Assembly: GCA_021803885.1 (NCBI GenBank)
Contig: JAJZKY010000125.1
Location: forward strand, 1-10,032
DNA from: Planctomycetota bacterium
Lineage (GTDB): Bacteria > Planctomycetota > Phycisphaerae > WQYP01 > JAJZKY01
Direction: 5' to 3'
Length of the DNA: 10,032 bases
Of the stretch, positions 1 to 6,095 are shown in pieces. The position numbers and the translations under genes are program-made. Position 1 is the stretch's first letter. Each line of letters starts with the position of its first letter. A model generated the notes under the pieces. It saw only the letters and a list, made by a program, of their open reading frames with translations. It was not told the DNA's origin and did not search any database.

Positions 1-137
1 CCGTCCCAGGGTAGTCGTTCCATGACAGGCCCTCCTTCGTGTCCAACACAAAAACTGCACAATGCACGGTAACCTGCCAATAGCCCGCAATCAGCGGCGT
101 GAACGCCAGCGTCGCATTCAAACGGCAACAAAGTTTA

Positions 138-153
138 TCCCGATGTATCGGGA
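138..153. repeat. TCCCGAT-GT-ATCGGGA palindrome inside the pseudogene
   Basis: Perfect 7-bp arms flank a two-base centre, with the same arms as the palindrome at 4524-4541. The intact paralogue encodes PTQPSPSSS at the equivalent place and has no palindrome there. This copy instead reads LPIHRDKLCCRLN, and the segment is 12 bp longer than in the paralogue, so the local sequence was replaced or inserted. Confidence 0.5.
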
Positions 154-321
154 GGCTTACGGAATCAGTATAACTGCCGGATGGAGCGGAGCCAAAGACG
201 TCGGCCTGCAAAGCTTTGTACTGCACATTGGCAACTGACCAATCGTACTGCGCGGAAAGTCGCCCTCCGGCACACACGACGGTGAATTGTAGTTGGCCGA
301 AAGGTTTGCTGTGGCCGATTT

Positions 322-329
322 ATTAACTT
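322..329. repeat. Target site duplication, left copy (ATTAACTT)
   Basis: This is an 8-bp direct repeat directly abutting the left end of the element at 330; the identical right copy is at 484-491. On the coding strand it reads AAGTTAAT and covers codons of the interrupted gene (VN). Confidence 0.85.
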
Positions 330-483
330 GTAGCCGTTCACGGGCAAGAAGTGGCGAAATCAGCTGGAAAACGCCATTTTCAACCCTCCTGACCTCAACT
401 TCCGTGGATTTTTATGCCTAACAATATCCGGATTCCACATTATTTCTCTGATTTCACGGAGATTTTGGCCCGTGAACGGTTAC
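330..483. mobile_element. IS66-type miniature element (MITE), 154 bp
   Basis: The ends are inverted repeats: GTAGCCGTTCACGGGC at 330-345 and, on the other strand, GTAACCGTTCACGGGC at 468-483 (15 of 16 identical). Weaker similarity continues inward to GAAATCAG on both sides (about 363 and 448). The element is bounded by an exact 8-bp direct repeat, ATTAACTT, at 322-329 and 484-491. IS66-family elements are known for ends beginning GTAA and 8-bp target duplications, which fits. The interior has room for no transposase gene, so it would need one in trans. Removing the element plus one target copy (162 bp) restores the paralogue-like reading PNPVEVN-KSATANLSANY, which independently confirms the boundaries. 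Confidence 0.88.
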
Positions 484-491
484 ATTAACTT
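484..491. repeat. Target site duplication, right copy (ATTAACTT)
   Basis: This is the second identical copy of the 8-bp target duplication, directly abutting the right end of the element at 483. Confidence 0.85.
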
Positions 492-680
492 CCACAGGAT
501 TGGGCGAAAATGATCCCATTTTCGCGGTCACCGTCACCGGCCCCGCATAAGTCAGAGCCATGGCGACGCGTGCCAATAGCAGTAACGCTACCGGTCTCAT
601 CCGTCCGTATCAATAATGACGAATGCCATCTTTTTGTATGCTCGATGCAACAGAATAATTCTGCCCAAAGGAGTCGTCGG

Positions 681-2504
681 CTATGGTCGCGGTCGAAACT
701 TCGGCTGCGGCATGGTCTGCACCGTTTTCCAAACAAGACGTGGCCCTTTCTTCAAGACCAGCTTCAAAACAGGCGACTGAACGTATCCGCCAAATCCACC
801 GAGCGTTACGAATCGGCGAACGCAGACATAAAACGTCCCCGTACGCGGTATCATCCAGAAGTGCCTGACATGAAAGTGCTTGGCAAGGGACGCGCCGGGG
901 GTGAGACTGGTATGCAGCTGAGCCGGCGCGGACGCTCGCCAAAGAGATTGTTGGTGGCTTGTGGGTGCCAACGATCGGCCATCGGAAGCAAATGCAGATA
1001 ACGACCAGCCAAAAACACCTCCATTCCAAAGCGTAACTGTGTGGCGTCCATAATTTTTGATTATTGCAATAACCGTGGCTTGATTGGGGTTGCCCATGAG
1101 TGTCATGCGCACACCGGAAAAACCGTAGTTTTTTTGCGGCACCTGAACCGTTACTGCTTGAGGCCCGGAGCGGTGAACCGGGTGGAATTTTACGCGCGCC
1201 ATAAATCGCTCGCTGTTTTCGGCAAGCTGCTGATCCACTTTGTGTTGGAATTCGCTAAGGGTGGCAAAACGCCCGGCAGCAAGCTTATTCGACAGAGACG
1301 CGAATATCCTCGCTTTTCGTAAGGCATTTCCGACATTTAAGCGATACATCTTATTAGCAATGCCCGCTGTAGCCATCGTGGCCCGCGAATCCAATAACCA
1401 CCGCCCGTGAATGCGCCGAAAACAAAATTTAAATGACGGCACGCGCACAAACTTGCCCAAGTGAAAATAAACTACACCAACGGTTGCCGTGCCATGGGTA
1501 ATCCGCAGTGAGCGAGGATCGAGCTCGCGCACAAAGCGCGAGAATGTATCCGGACTTGAGCCAGTTGACGTGAGAAACTGGTTGAGCGATATCGCTGCCG
1601 CCTTGCCAAATTTCTTTTGTACAATCGCGCAAACTTGCTTTGCATCAACAGCCGCTTGGGCCGCAGCTACATAAAACGGAGTCGTGGGTTCATGGCAGCA
1701 AAGCTGCTGAACCTCCTGCATATTGCCGGCATGTACTGCCCTGTCGATCGTAGCGAGCGTAACTATCGGACCGGTGCCGGGTATCGGGTATGCGGCGGGA
1801 AGCGGCGGCAAAACGTGCGTGGCGGTCCGACGAATTTTGGGGTGGGGGATGACGTTGACCTCACGCCATGCAGGGGCTGCGCCTGGGCGAAGTTCCAGTT
1901 TTAGGATTGGCGATTTTACAAATGCTGAAGCTGTCTTTGTTGCCACCTGCCTCATGACATATACGTAGAACGTCCCTGCAATCGGCGGTTTTTCGCCACC
2001 GTTGGCCGCGTGCGTTGTTGTTCCTAACTGGTCTGGCTCCGCTTTAGCTGGCCGCCAGCGGAAGTAATGGGCAAGCGTAAAGATATGGCTTGTCGAAGCC
2101 CCGGCGCGAAATCGCACAACGCCCGTAAATGCAGATTGGTCGCGTATTCGCTGGAGAGATCGCCCCTTGTCATCGAATGCGAATACGTGCCAGCCGTCGA
2201 ATCCGCCTTGAAACAGAAATAAGGACGACCTCCCACTGTTGGTGATTGTAGCTTTTATGGCAAGTCTGCCCTGTTCCGGTTTAATGGTTATGGCTGCACC
2301 GTGGAAGTTAGTGGCTATCTGTCGTGGGACGATTCTGCGCAATGGGGTGTGAGTGCCAGTTGATGGAAAGCCTCGGCAATTTATGAAAGATCCCGGAGCG
2401 ATCGTACATACGCACAGAATAAATGCCGACAGCCGGCGTAAATGTCGTGTTCGCCAAGAATCAGAAACTTGCAGGGCGCATAACATAACGAATATCCAAA
2501 TCAT
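681..2504 (-). CDS. Protein with two copies of one domain flanking an NTF2-like centre, 607 aa
   Basis: I do not recognise this protein as a whole. Its first and last parts are copies of each other. Residues about 68-225 (GGFDGWHVFAFDDKGRSL, FRAGASTSHIFTLAHYF, GTFYVYVMRQVA, VKSPILKLELRPGAAPAW, PHPK) align in order with about 461-605 (GGVFGWSLSAFASDGRSL, LTPGASLAKHFHVRHFW, GTFYVCVRRFVT, VQSPVLKLVLKKGPRLVW, PQPK). Each looks like a beta-sandwich of about 150 residues. The centre (about 248-375) begins with a helical IDRAVHAGNMQEVQQL and ends with FRRIHGRWLLDSRA, a pattern common at the end of NTF2/SnoaL-like folds; this is tentative. The ATG at 2504 lies two codons after an in-frame stop, 44 bp after the previous gene, with no clear ribosome binding site. 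Hydrophobic stretches at residues 2-12 and 26-37 (AFILCVCTIAPG) suggest export, but which ATG is used is unclear. Confidence 0.78.
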   Translation of the reverse strand: MIWIFVMLCALQVSDSWRTRHLRRLSAFILCVCTIAPGSFINCRGFPSTGTHTPLRRIVPRQIATNFHGAAITIKPEQGRLAIKATITNSGRSSLFLFQGGFDGWHVFAFDDKGRSLQRIRDQSAFTGVVRFRAGASTSHIFTLAHYFRWRPAKAEPDQLGTTTHAANGGEKPPIAGTFYVYVMRQVATKTASAFVKSPILKLELRPGAAPAWREVNVIPHPKIRRTATHVLPPLPAAYPIPGTGPIVTLATIDRAVHAGNMQEVQQLCCHEPTTPFYVAAAQAAVDAKQVCAIVQKKFGKAAAISLNQFLTSTGSSPDTFSRFVRELDPRSLRITHGTATVGVVYFHLGKFVRVPSFKFCFRRIHGRWLLDSRATMATAGIANKMYRLNVGNALRKARIFASLSNKLAAGRFATLSEFQHKVDQQLAENSERFMARVKFHPVHRSGPQAVTVQVPQKNYGFSGVRMTLMGNPNQATVIAIIKNYGRHTVTLWNGGVFGWSLSAFASDGRSLAPTSHQQSLWRASAPAQLHTSLTPGASLAKHFHVRHFWMIPRTGTFYVCVRRFVTLGGFGGYVQSPVLKLVLKKGPRLVWKTVQTMPQPKFRPRP

Positions 2505-2548
2505 GGTTTATCGCAACACAGCCAGACCGGTGCGTATAACCGATTTTC

Positions 2549-4105
2549 TTACGGCCCAACGTAACTCCACGACGGAGTGCTCCAGGCTGGTTGGGCATTA
2601 TGATTCCAAACGGGTAGGCTCGAGAGGTCTGATCCCGTTGGTGGAGTCGCCGGTGTTTTGGACGCATTCTGCAGCGAAAAGCCATTGGCACCATTGCTAG
2701 CCCGCGCCGTCCATCCCCAAGACACCTGGGAAAGGGGAGCGTAGATTGCCGGCCCTGCGTCCGAATATTCTGGAAGAAAAAGAAGGTTGTGTGTAAAGCC
2801 CTCCGTTACTTCAACGTAAACCGTCTGCCACGACCCCGGCCCAAAGCCCGTGGTGTTAGCCAATGGGTTGACAGTATAATCAGGGGAATCGTTGGTATAT
2901 TCGTAGCCCCCATTTGTTCCTGCGTTGCCATAGGGAAACGAGGTGTCCAACAACGGCCCTGCAAGGCCAGCATTGGGGATGGTGTATTCGAAGGTTGAGG
3001 TGGCACCGGAAACGGTGTCTAGCTGTTGCGTTTCCACTGTTGCCTGGTTCACAATTTGAACAGTTTCGAGCGAATTTGTCGTACTTCCGAATTTTGACGT
3101 TGGAATGCTGTAGTCGAATTCTATCCCGGGAGAATACCCGCCATTAGGTGCCCCCCCATCGTAGAGCGTATCCGACACAAGAGCAATTGCCCCTATATAT
3201 TGTGTGTTAAACGTTGGCTGTGGTCGATATACGTTGAATGTTGTGTAGACAGATGGTGAATCCTGCGGCTGAGGTATGGTGCCTGTGAGTTTAACTTGTT
3301 CGTCCGTTGTCTGGCCACCATCGGTATCCATCCAAACAAAAACCAACATGGGTTGCGTCAGTGCTGAAGCCGTCACCGGGTCAATTTTGGCGGTGCTATT
3401 GTCCGCCTCATATCCGGCAATAATAGAGCCCTTTACCGTCCATTGCAGTGTCATATCCGACGGCCCATACGCTGCCAAAACCCCGATCACATCGCCTACG
3501 CATACGTCTTGCGTCTGCTTGTCAACCACTGGCCACATGCCTGCGTAGTCATATTCGATATGTAGAACGTAGCTGGTCAGATCCTCCGGGCCGGCGTTGC
3601 CGCTGCCGCTCCAATATTGGTTGGTTTGGGTGTCCGTAACGGTAACTCCACAAGAAGCTGAAACCTGCCAGTAGCCCGCGATCAACGGCGTGAAGGTCAG
3701 CGTCGCACTTGAGCTGGGCGAAGGCTGCGTTGGGCTTATGGAATCAGTATAACTTCCCGACGGTGGCGAGCCAAAGGAATCGGCTTGCAATGCTTTGTAT
3801 TCGACCGATACCGACCAATCGTATTGGGGCGAAAGGTTGCCCTCGGGCACGCCGGACGGCGGCGTATAATTGGCGCTAAGGCCTGAGGTGGCGGCGTTGC
3901 CAACTTTAACCGGGTTCGGAGCAAACGGGGCCATGTTCGCCGTTACCGTCACCGGCCCGGCATACGTCAACGCCATCACAGCCCCGGTCGCCACCAAGAT
4001 TACACACATTGCCGCTGCAACCGCGCTAAGCCACCGCCGCGCGCTGTGGGGCGGCCACGGCCGGCGAGCCCTATACGGCCTCGTTACCGATCTAATTTTA
4101 TCCAT
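2549..4105 (-). CDS. Exported beta-sandwich protein of unknown function, 518 aa
   Basis: A long basic N-region (MDKIRSVTRPYRARRPWPPH, then SARR) precedes a hydrophobic core (about residues 27-46, WLSAVAAAMCVILVATGAVM) and probable cleavage before GPVTVTA. The RR pair is not in a Tat consensus (no S/T-R-R-x-F-L-K), so Sec export is more likely. Residues about 48-155 form an Ig-like domain with a Pro/Ser-rich insert (PTQPSPSSS). Residues about 180-295 form a second beta domain (VGDVIGVLAAYGP, TLQWTVKGSIIAGY, VFVWMDTDGG, TTFNVYRPQP). The rest is Gly/Asn/Thr-rich and ends in a Trp-rich tail (WNHNAQPAWSTPSWSYVGP) without a membrane anchor. The start overlaps the 427-residue gene by 8 bp. A decayed copy of its N-terminal domain lies at 1-600. 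The family is unknown to me. Its position directly after a TQGDW-domain gene mirrors the 449-residue gene after the propeller gene, suggesting partner proteins. Confidence 0.87.
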   Translation of the reverse strand: MDKIRSVTRPYRARRPWPPHSARRWLSAVAAAMCVILVATGAVMALTYAGPVTVTANMAPFAPNPVKVGNAATSGLSANYTPPSGVPEGNLSPQYDWSVSVEYKALQADSFGSPPSGSYTDSISPTQPSPSSSATLTFTPLIAGYWQVSASCGVTVTDTQTNQYWSGSGNAGPEDLTSYVLHIEYDYAGMWPVVDKQTQDVCVGDVIGVLAAYGPSDMTLQWTVKGSIIAGYEADNSTAKIDPVTASALTQPMLVFVWMDTDGGQTTDEQVKLTGTIPQPQDSPSVYTTFNVYRPQPTFNTQYIGAIALVSDTLYDGGAPNGGYSPGIEFDYSIPTSKFGSTTNSLETVQIVNQATVETQQLDTVSGATSTFEYTIPNAGLAGPLLDTSFPYGNAGTNGGYEYTNDSPDYTVNPLANTTGFGPGSWQTVYVEVTEGFTHNLLFLPEYSDAGPAIYAPLSQVSWGWTARASNGANGFSLQNASKTPATPPTGSDLSSLPVWNHNAQPAWSTPSWSYVGP

Positions 4106-5381
4106 TTCCCAGTTCTCCTGAATTTGGTTGTAAATCGTGATCTTTGGCCATGAATTGCTTCAGACCTTTCCACTGTTGGAGCATGGCGCGGAAGGCTTTG
4201 TTCACGTTGACATCAAATACCTTCCGGTCTTGCGTGGTCCAGATATCCAGCTTCCAGCGCCAGCGGGCCAGCAGGGCTTTCGGGGCGTGATTGGCTGCGG
4301 CAAGGCGGTACGCAAATAACCGCGCTGGCCAGCGAGCGGCCAGGCCCAGGTTGCCGAAGGCATTTTTGGCCAGGTCCCAAGTTGAGACTGCGTCAACGAG
4401 TTTGCCGCTTTGCGTGTAATTGATGGGCATTTCCGGGGCGCGATAATTGACACCCCACAGGCAGAGCATCGCCCGATTTTTCCCGGCTCCCGGCGTTGCT
4501 GATCGTTGTTCGTTGAGCGCGAGTCCCGATGGCAATCGGGATTGATCGTTGAAGCGTAGCGCCATGTCGGCTTTGTCAATAAATATTCCGCTGATCTCCG
4601 TATTCAGGCTGGAACCGCGTACAATGCGTACCATGTATTGCCCCGGCCCGGCAACGGCAAAGCGTGTGTATACCGGGTTGCAATAATTCACCACCCGCGC
4701 CACCGCCAAAGGGGTGGACGCCATAGCGGCTTGGGCCCATTGCAGCGCTGCGGGGTTCCTGGGAAACACCATCGCCGACAGAATGGGCCGGGCCATGGCT
4801 CGCCAATACTCCCTTGCCAGCGGATAAACCTCCACCAGCAAATCGCGTTGACGATTGGGGCCAAAATAGCCATCCTTATTGAAGAAATACAAACTCAGGC
4901 GATAAATGCCTGGCTTTTTGAGATGTACACGCAGCCATAAGTCCGGCCCCTGAAAATCCGTGGAATAGGTCTCCCCATGGTCGTCCCAAACTGTGCATCG
5001 CCGATAGCCCAATTGTGGGATGTACAGAGCCTTGGGATTATCGGTATCCGCCCACATCTCCCATTCACGCATGCTTTCAAATTTACTGCGATGGTGCGGG
5101 CCGCAGAAGGCGTCCACGTTCGTAGCATAATCAGGGGATGAAAAGTAAAAACTTAGATCAAAATTCGCCGAGCAGAGTATTCCGAACTCTCTTCCATAGC
5201 GCGCCGTCCAATCCCCCTGGGTACTCCAGTCATAGCGCAGAAATCTGGCGTAGGGATAATGGATCAGTGCCGCCTGCCGGGTGGCCATTCTCAATGTGGA
5301 ATCCATGCCGGCCAGCATGAACGATCCCGGCGCTCCCGCTGGCCGTGGCAAATGAACGGCAACCCGAACCGCACCTGCCAT
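4098..5381 (-). CDS. Stand-alone TQGDW/WDDHGETY-domain protein, 427 aa
   Basis: From about residue 45 to 385 this protein is a paralogue of the C-terminal half of the propeller protein at 7459-10032. Matching landmarks occur in the same order: TQGDW (54), WDDHGETY (132), YRLSLYFFNKDGYFGPNR (160), GPGQY (245), SLNT (258), GIFIDK (265) and RWRWKLDIWT (373). It has no propeller. The N-terminus (MAGAVRVAVHLPRPAGAPGS) is not a convincing signal peptide, although its neighbours are exported. The frame is closed by a stop just upstream (5397-5399), so the ATG at 5381 is the longest possible start; ATGs at residues 22 and 26 are alternatives, and none has a strong ribosome binding site. Either the gene has lost its 5' part or its product stays in the cytoplasm. 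The end overlaps the next gene by 8 bp. A TCCCGAT palindrome lies in a linker (about residues 281-286) that is longer than in the paralogue. Confidence 0.8.
   Translation of the reverse strand: MAGAVRVAVHLPRPAGAPGSFMLAGMDSTLRMATRQAALIHYPYARFLRYDWSTQGDWTARYGREFGILCSANFDLSFYFSSPDYATNVDAFCGPHHRSKFESMREWEMWADTDNPKALYIPQLGYRRCTVWDDHGETYSTDFQGPDLWLRVHLKKPGIYRLSLYFFNKDGYFGPNRQRDLLVEVYPLAREYWRAMARPILSAMVFPRNPAALQWAQAAMASTPLAVARVVNYCNPVYTRFAVAGPGQYMVRIVRGSSLNTEISGIFIDKADMALRFNDQSRLPSGLALNEQRSATPGAGKNRAMLCLWGVNYRAPEMPINYTQSGKLVDAVSTWDLAKNAFGNLGLAARWPARLFAYRLAAANHAPKALLARWRWKLDIWTTQDRKVFDVNVNKAFRAMLQQWKGLKQFMAKDHDLQPNSGELGNG
4115..4119 (-). promoter_or_regulatory. Ribosome binding site for the 518-aa gene, inside the upstream gene
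   Basis: The minus strand reads AGGAG nine bases before the ATG at 4105, within the last codons of the 427-residue gene. With the 8-bp overlap of the two genes this suggests translational coupling. Confidence 0.65.
4524..4541. repeat. TCCCGAT-GGCA-ATCGGGA palindrome inside the 427-aa gene
   Basis: Perfect 7-bp arms surround a four-base loop. It encodes RLPSGL in a linker that has no close counterpart in the paralogous domain of the propeller protein. A short direct repeat, GATCGTTG, lies on both sides (4501-4508 and 4544-4551). The same arms occur at 138-153 in the pseudogene, which suggests a recurring short palindrome that tolerates insertion into coding DNA. Confidence 0.55.
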
Positions 5382-5432
5382 GGCCCGGAGAGATTCTCAA
5401 ATTTCGGATACCCATTCGGAACACAGTTGACG

Positions 5433-5467
5433 GTTCCTGCGTTGCATCAATGCGAGGACGCAGGAAC
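5433..5467 (-). other. Strong stem-loop over the stop codon of the 200-aa gene
   Basis: Perfect 10-bp arms GTTCCTGCGT (5433-5442) and ACGCAGGAAC (5458-5467) enclose 15 bases that contain a further short inverted repeat, GCAT-CA-ATGC (5444-5453). The stop codon (5447-5449) is in the loop. There is no T-run after it on the minus strand, so it is not a textbook intrinsic terminator. It could be a processing or stability hairpin, or a Rho-associated end. The 3' arm GGAAC could also pair with a GTTCC about 10 bases further downstream on the minus strand. Confidence 0.5.
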
Positions 5468-6049
5468 ATCATCCAATGCGGCAGCGAGGTTGGCCTTCAC
5501 TATCGCATTCGGGGCCTTGGCAATTGCCCGTTCCAACCGAAACCGCGTTACGGCATTGCCTTCTACGCCAATAAGCACCCGCACCATCAATTTTCGGCGC
5601 AGCGGATTTGCCTCCTGGGGAAGAATCTTGATAATGGCACGGACACTGGGCATTCCAATCGATATCAGGGCGTTCACTGCGGGAAAAGGCCGTCCGAGAT
5701 ATACTAGAGGTAGTGGTCTCACAACCTCCCCCAGCGGGAAACAAGTGATCTCTTCCACCAAGCGGGGAGCCGCGCTCGACATGCGATAAAGGCCAAGTAA
5801 GTAAATCGCGGCCCTAGCGTTGGGCTTTGCTGGTCCGGACTCCCGGATAAGGAGTGATTCAAGCGTATGGCGCCTTATTCCAATATTGTGAACACAACGT
5901 TGTGTTCGTCTTTCGCCATATGATGGAAGGCGCGCCACCGCTCCGAAGGTCGTAACTGATATGGCCCCGGGTGTTGCCAGCGAATAGCCACCAATCGTCG
6001 CTTCCATCAAGATGAAAGAGCAAACCGTTAGTATGATTGCGATTCTCAT
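5447..6049 (-). CDS. Small exported protein with HEAT-like helices, 200 aa
   Basis: An N-terminal hydrophobic stretch (MRIAIILTVCSFILMEATIG) looks like a signal peptide or membrane anchor. Residues about 60-195 are predominantly helical with a weak repeat pattern: RAAIYLLGLYRMSSAAPRLVEE (79-100), then VNALISIGMPSVRAIIKIL (125-143), then LMVRVLIGVEGNAVTRFRLE (154-173) and IVKANLAAALDDV (183-195). Alternating small and aliphatic residues with Pro or Arg at helix turns resemble HEAT/PBS-lyase-like repeats, which usually serve as protein-binding scaffolds; this is pattern recognition, not a family assignment. It follows the 449-residue gene by 46 bp on the same strand and has its own ribosome binding site. 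Its stop codon lies inside a strong stem-loop at 5433-5467, so it may be the last gene of the upstream transcript. Confidence 0.75.
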   Translation of the reverse strand: MRIAIILTVCSFILMEATIGGYSLATPGAISVTTFGAVARLPSYGERRTQRCVHNIGIRRHTLESLLIRESGPAKPNARAAIYLLGLYRMSSAAPRLVEEITCFPLGEVVRPLPLVYLGRPFPAVNALISIGMPSVRAIIKILPQEANPLRRKLMVRVLIGVEGNAVTRFRLERAIAKAPNAIVKANLAAALDDVPASSH

Positions 6050-6057
6050 ATTATAAG

Positions 6058-6063
6058 TCCTTA
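6058..6063 (-). promoter_or_regulatory. Ribosome binding site for the 200-aa gene
   Basis: The minus strand reads TAAGGA eight bases before the ATG at 6049. It supports that start, which gives a clean signal peptide (MRIAIILTVCSFILMEA). It lies in the 46-bp gap after the 449-residue gene. Confidence 0.7.
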
Positions 6064-6095
6064 TTATCCACCAATTTATTTCACATCGTAACGTG

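Larger units (their letters stand above)
1..600 (-). pseudogene. Broken paralogue of the 518-aa exported protein (runs off the left edge)
   Basis: Reading from an ATG at 600, the minus strand gives MRPVALLLLARVAMALTYAG followed by PVTVTAKMGSFSPNPVEVN. This closely follows the 518-residue protein (MALTYAGPVTVTANM, then FAPNPVKVGN). The frame then enters a 154-bp insertion and stops at a TGA (454-456) after 48 codons. Beyond the insertion the same frame resumes (KSATANLSANYNSPSCVPEG, matching NAATSGLSANYTPPSGVPEG). One base is missing near 259, relative to the paralogue, which shifts the frame. The third segment reads QYDWSVANVQYKALQADVFG, then SGSYTDS and TLAFTPLIAGYWQV, matching paralogue residues 94-148. 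A TCCCGAT palindrome (138-153) sits in the region that is Pro/Ser-rich in the intact copy. The remaining sequence continues outside the window. The gap 601-680 to the 607-residue gene shows nothing else recognisable. Confidence 0.85.

Noticed and set aside
510..1001. Plus-strand open frame of 163 codons
   Set aside because: It lies across the 3' part of the 607-aa gene and the start of the pseudogene, has no recognisable motif, and its composition (Arg/Ser-rich, low in hydrophobic patterning) is that of an antisense shadow.
610..1029. Minus-strand open frame of 139 codons
   Set aside because: It overlaps the end of the 607-aa gene in another frame; the 607-aa frame contains the conserved duplicated domain here, so this one is a shadow.
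2564..2578. ACTCC-ACGAC-GGAGT hairpin as a terminator after the 518-aa gene
   Set aside because: It has only a 5-bp stem, lies inside the last codons, and has no T-run following it on the minus strand.
5259..5789. Plus-strand open frame of 176 codons
   Set aside because: It runs antisense to the 200-aa gene and the start of the 427-aa gene, with no domain-like pattern or ribosome binding site.
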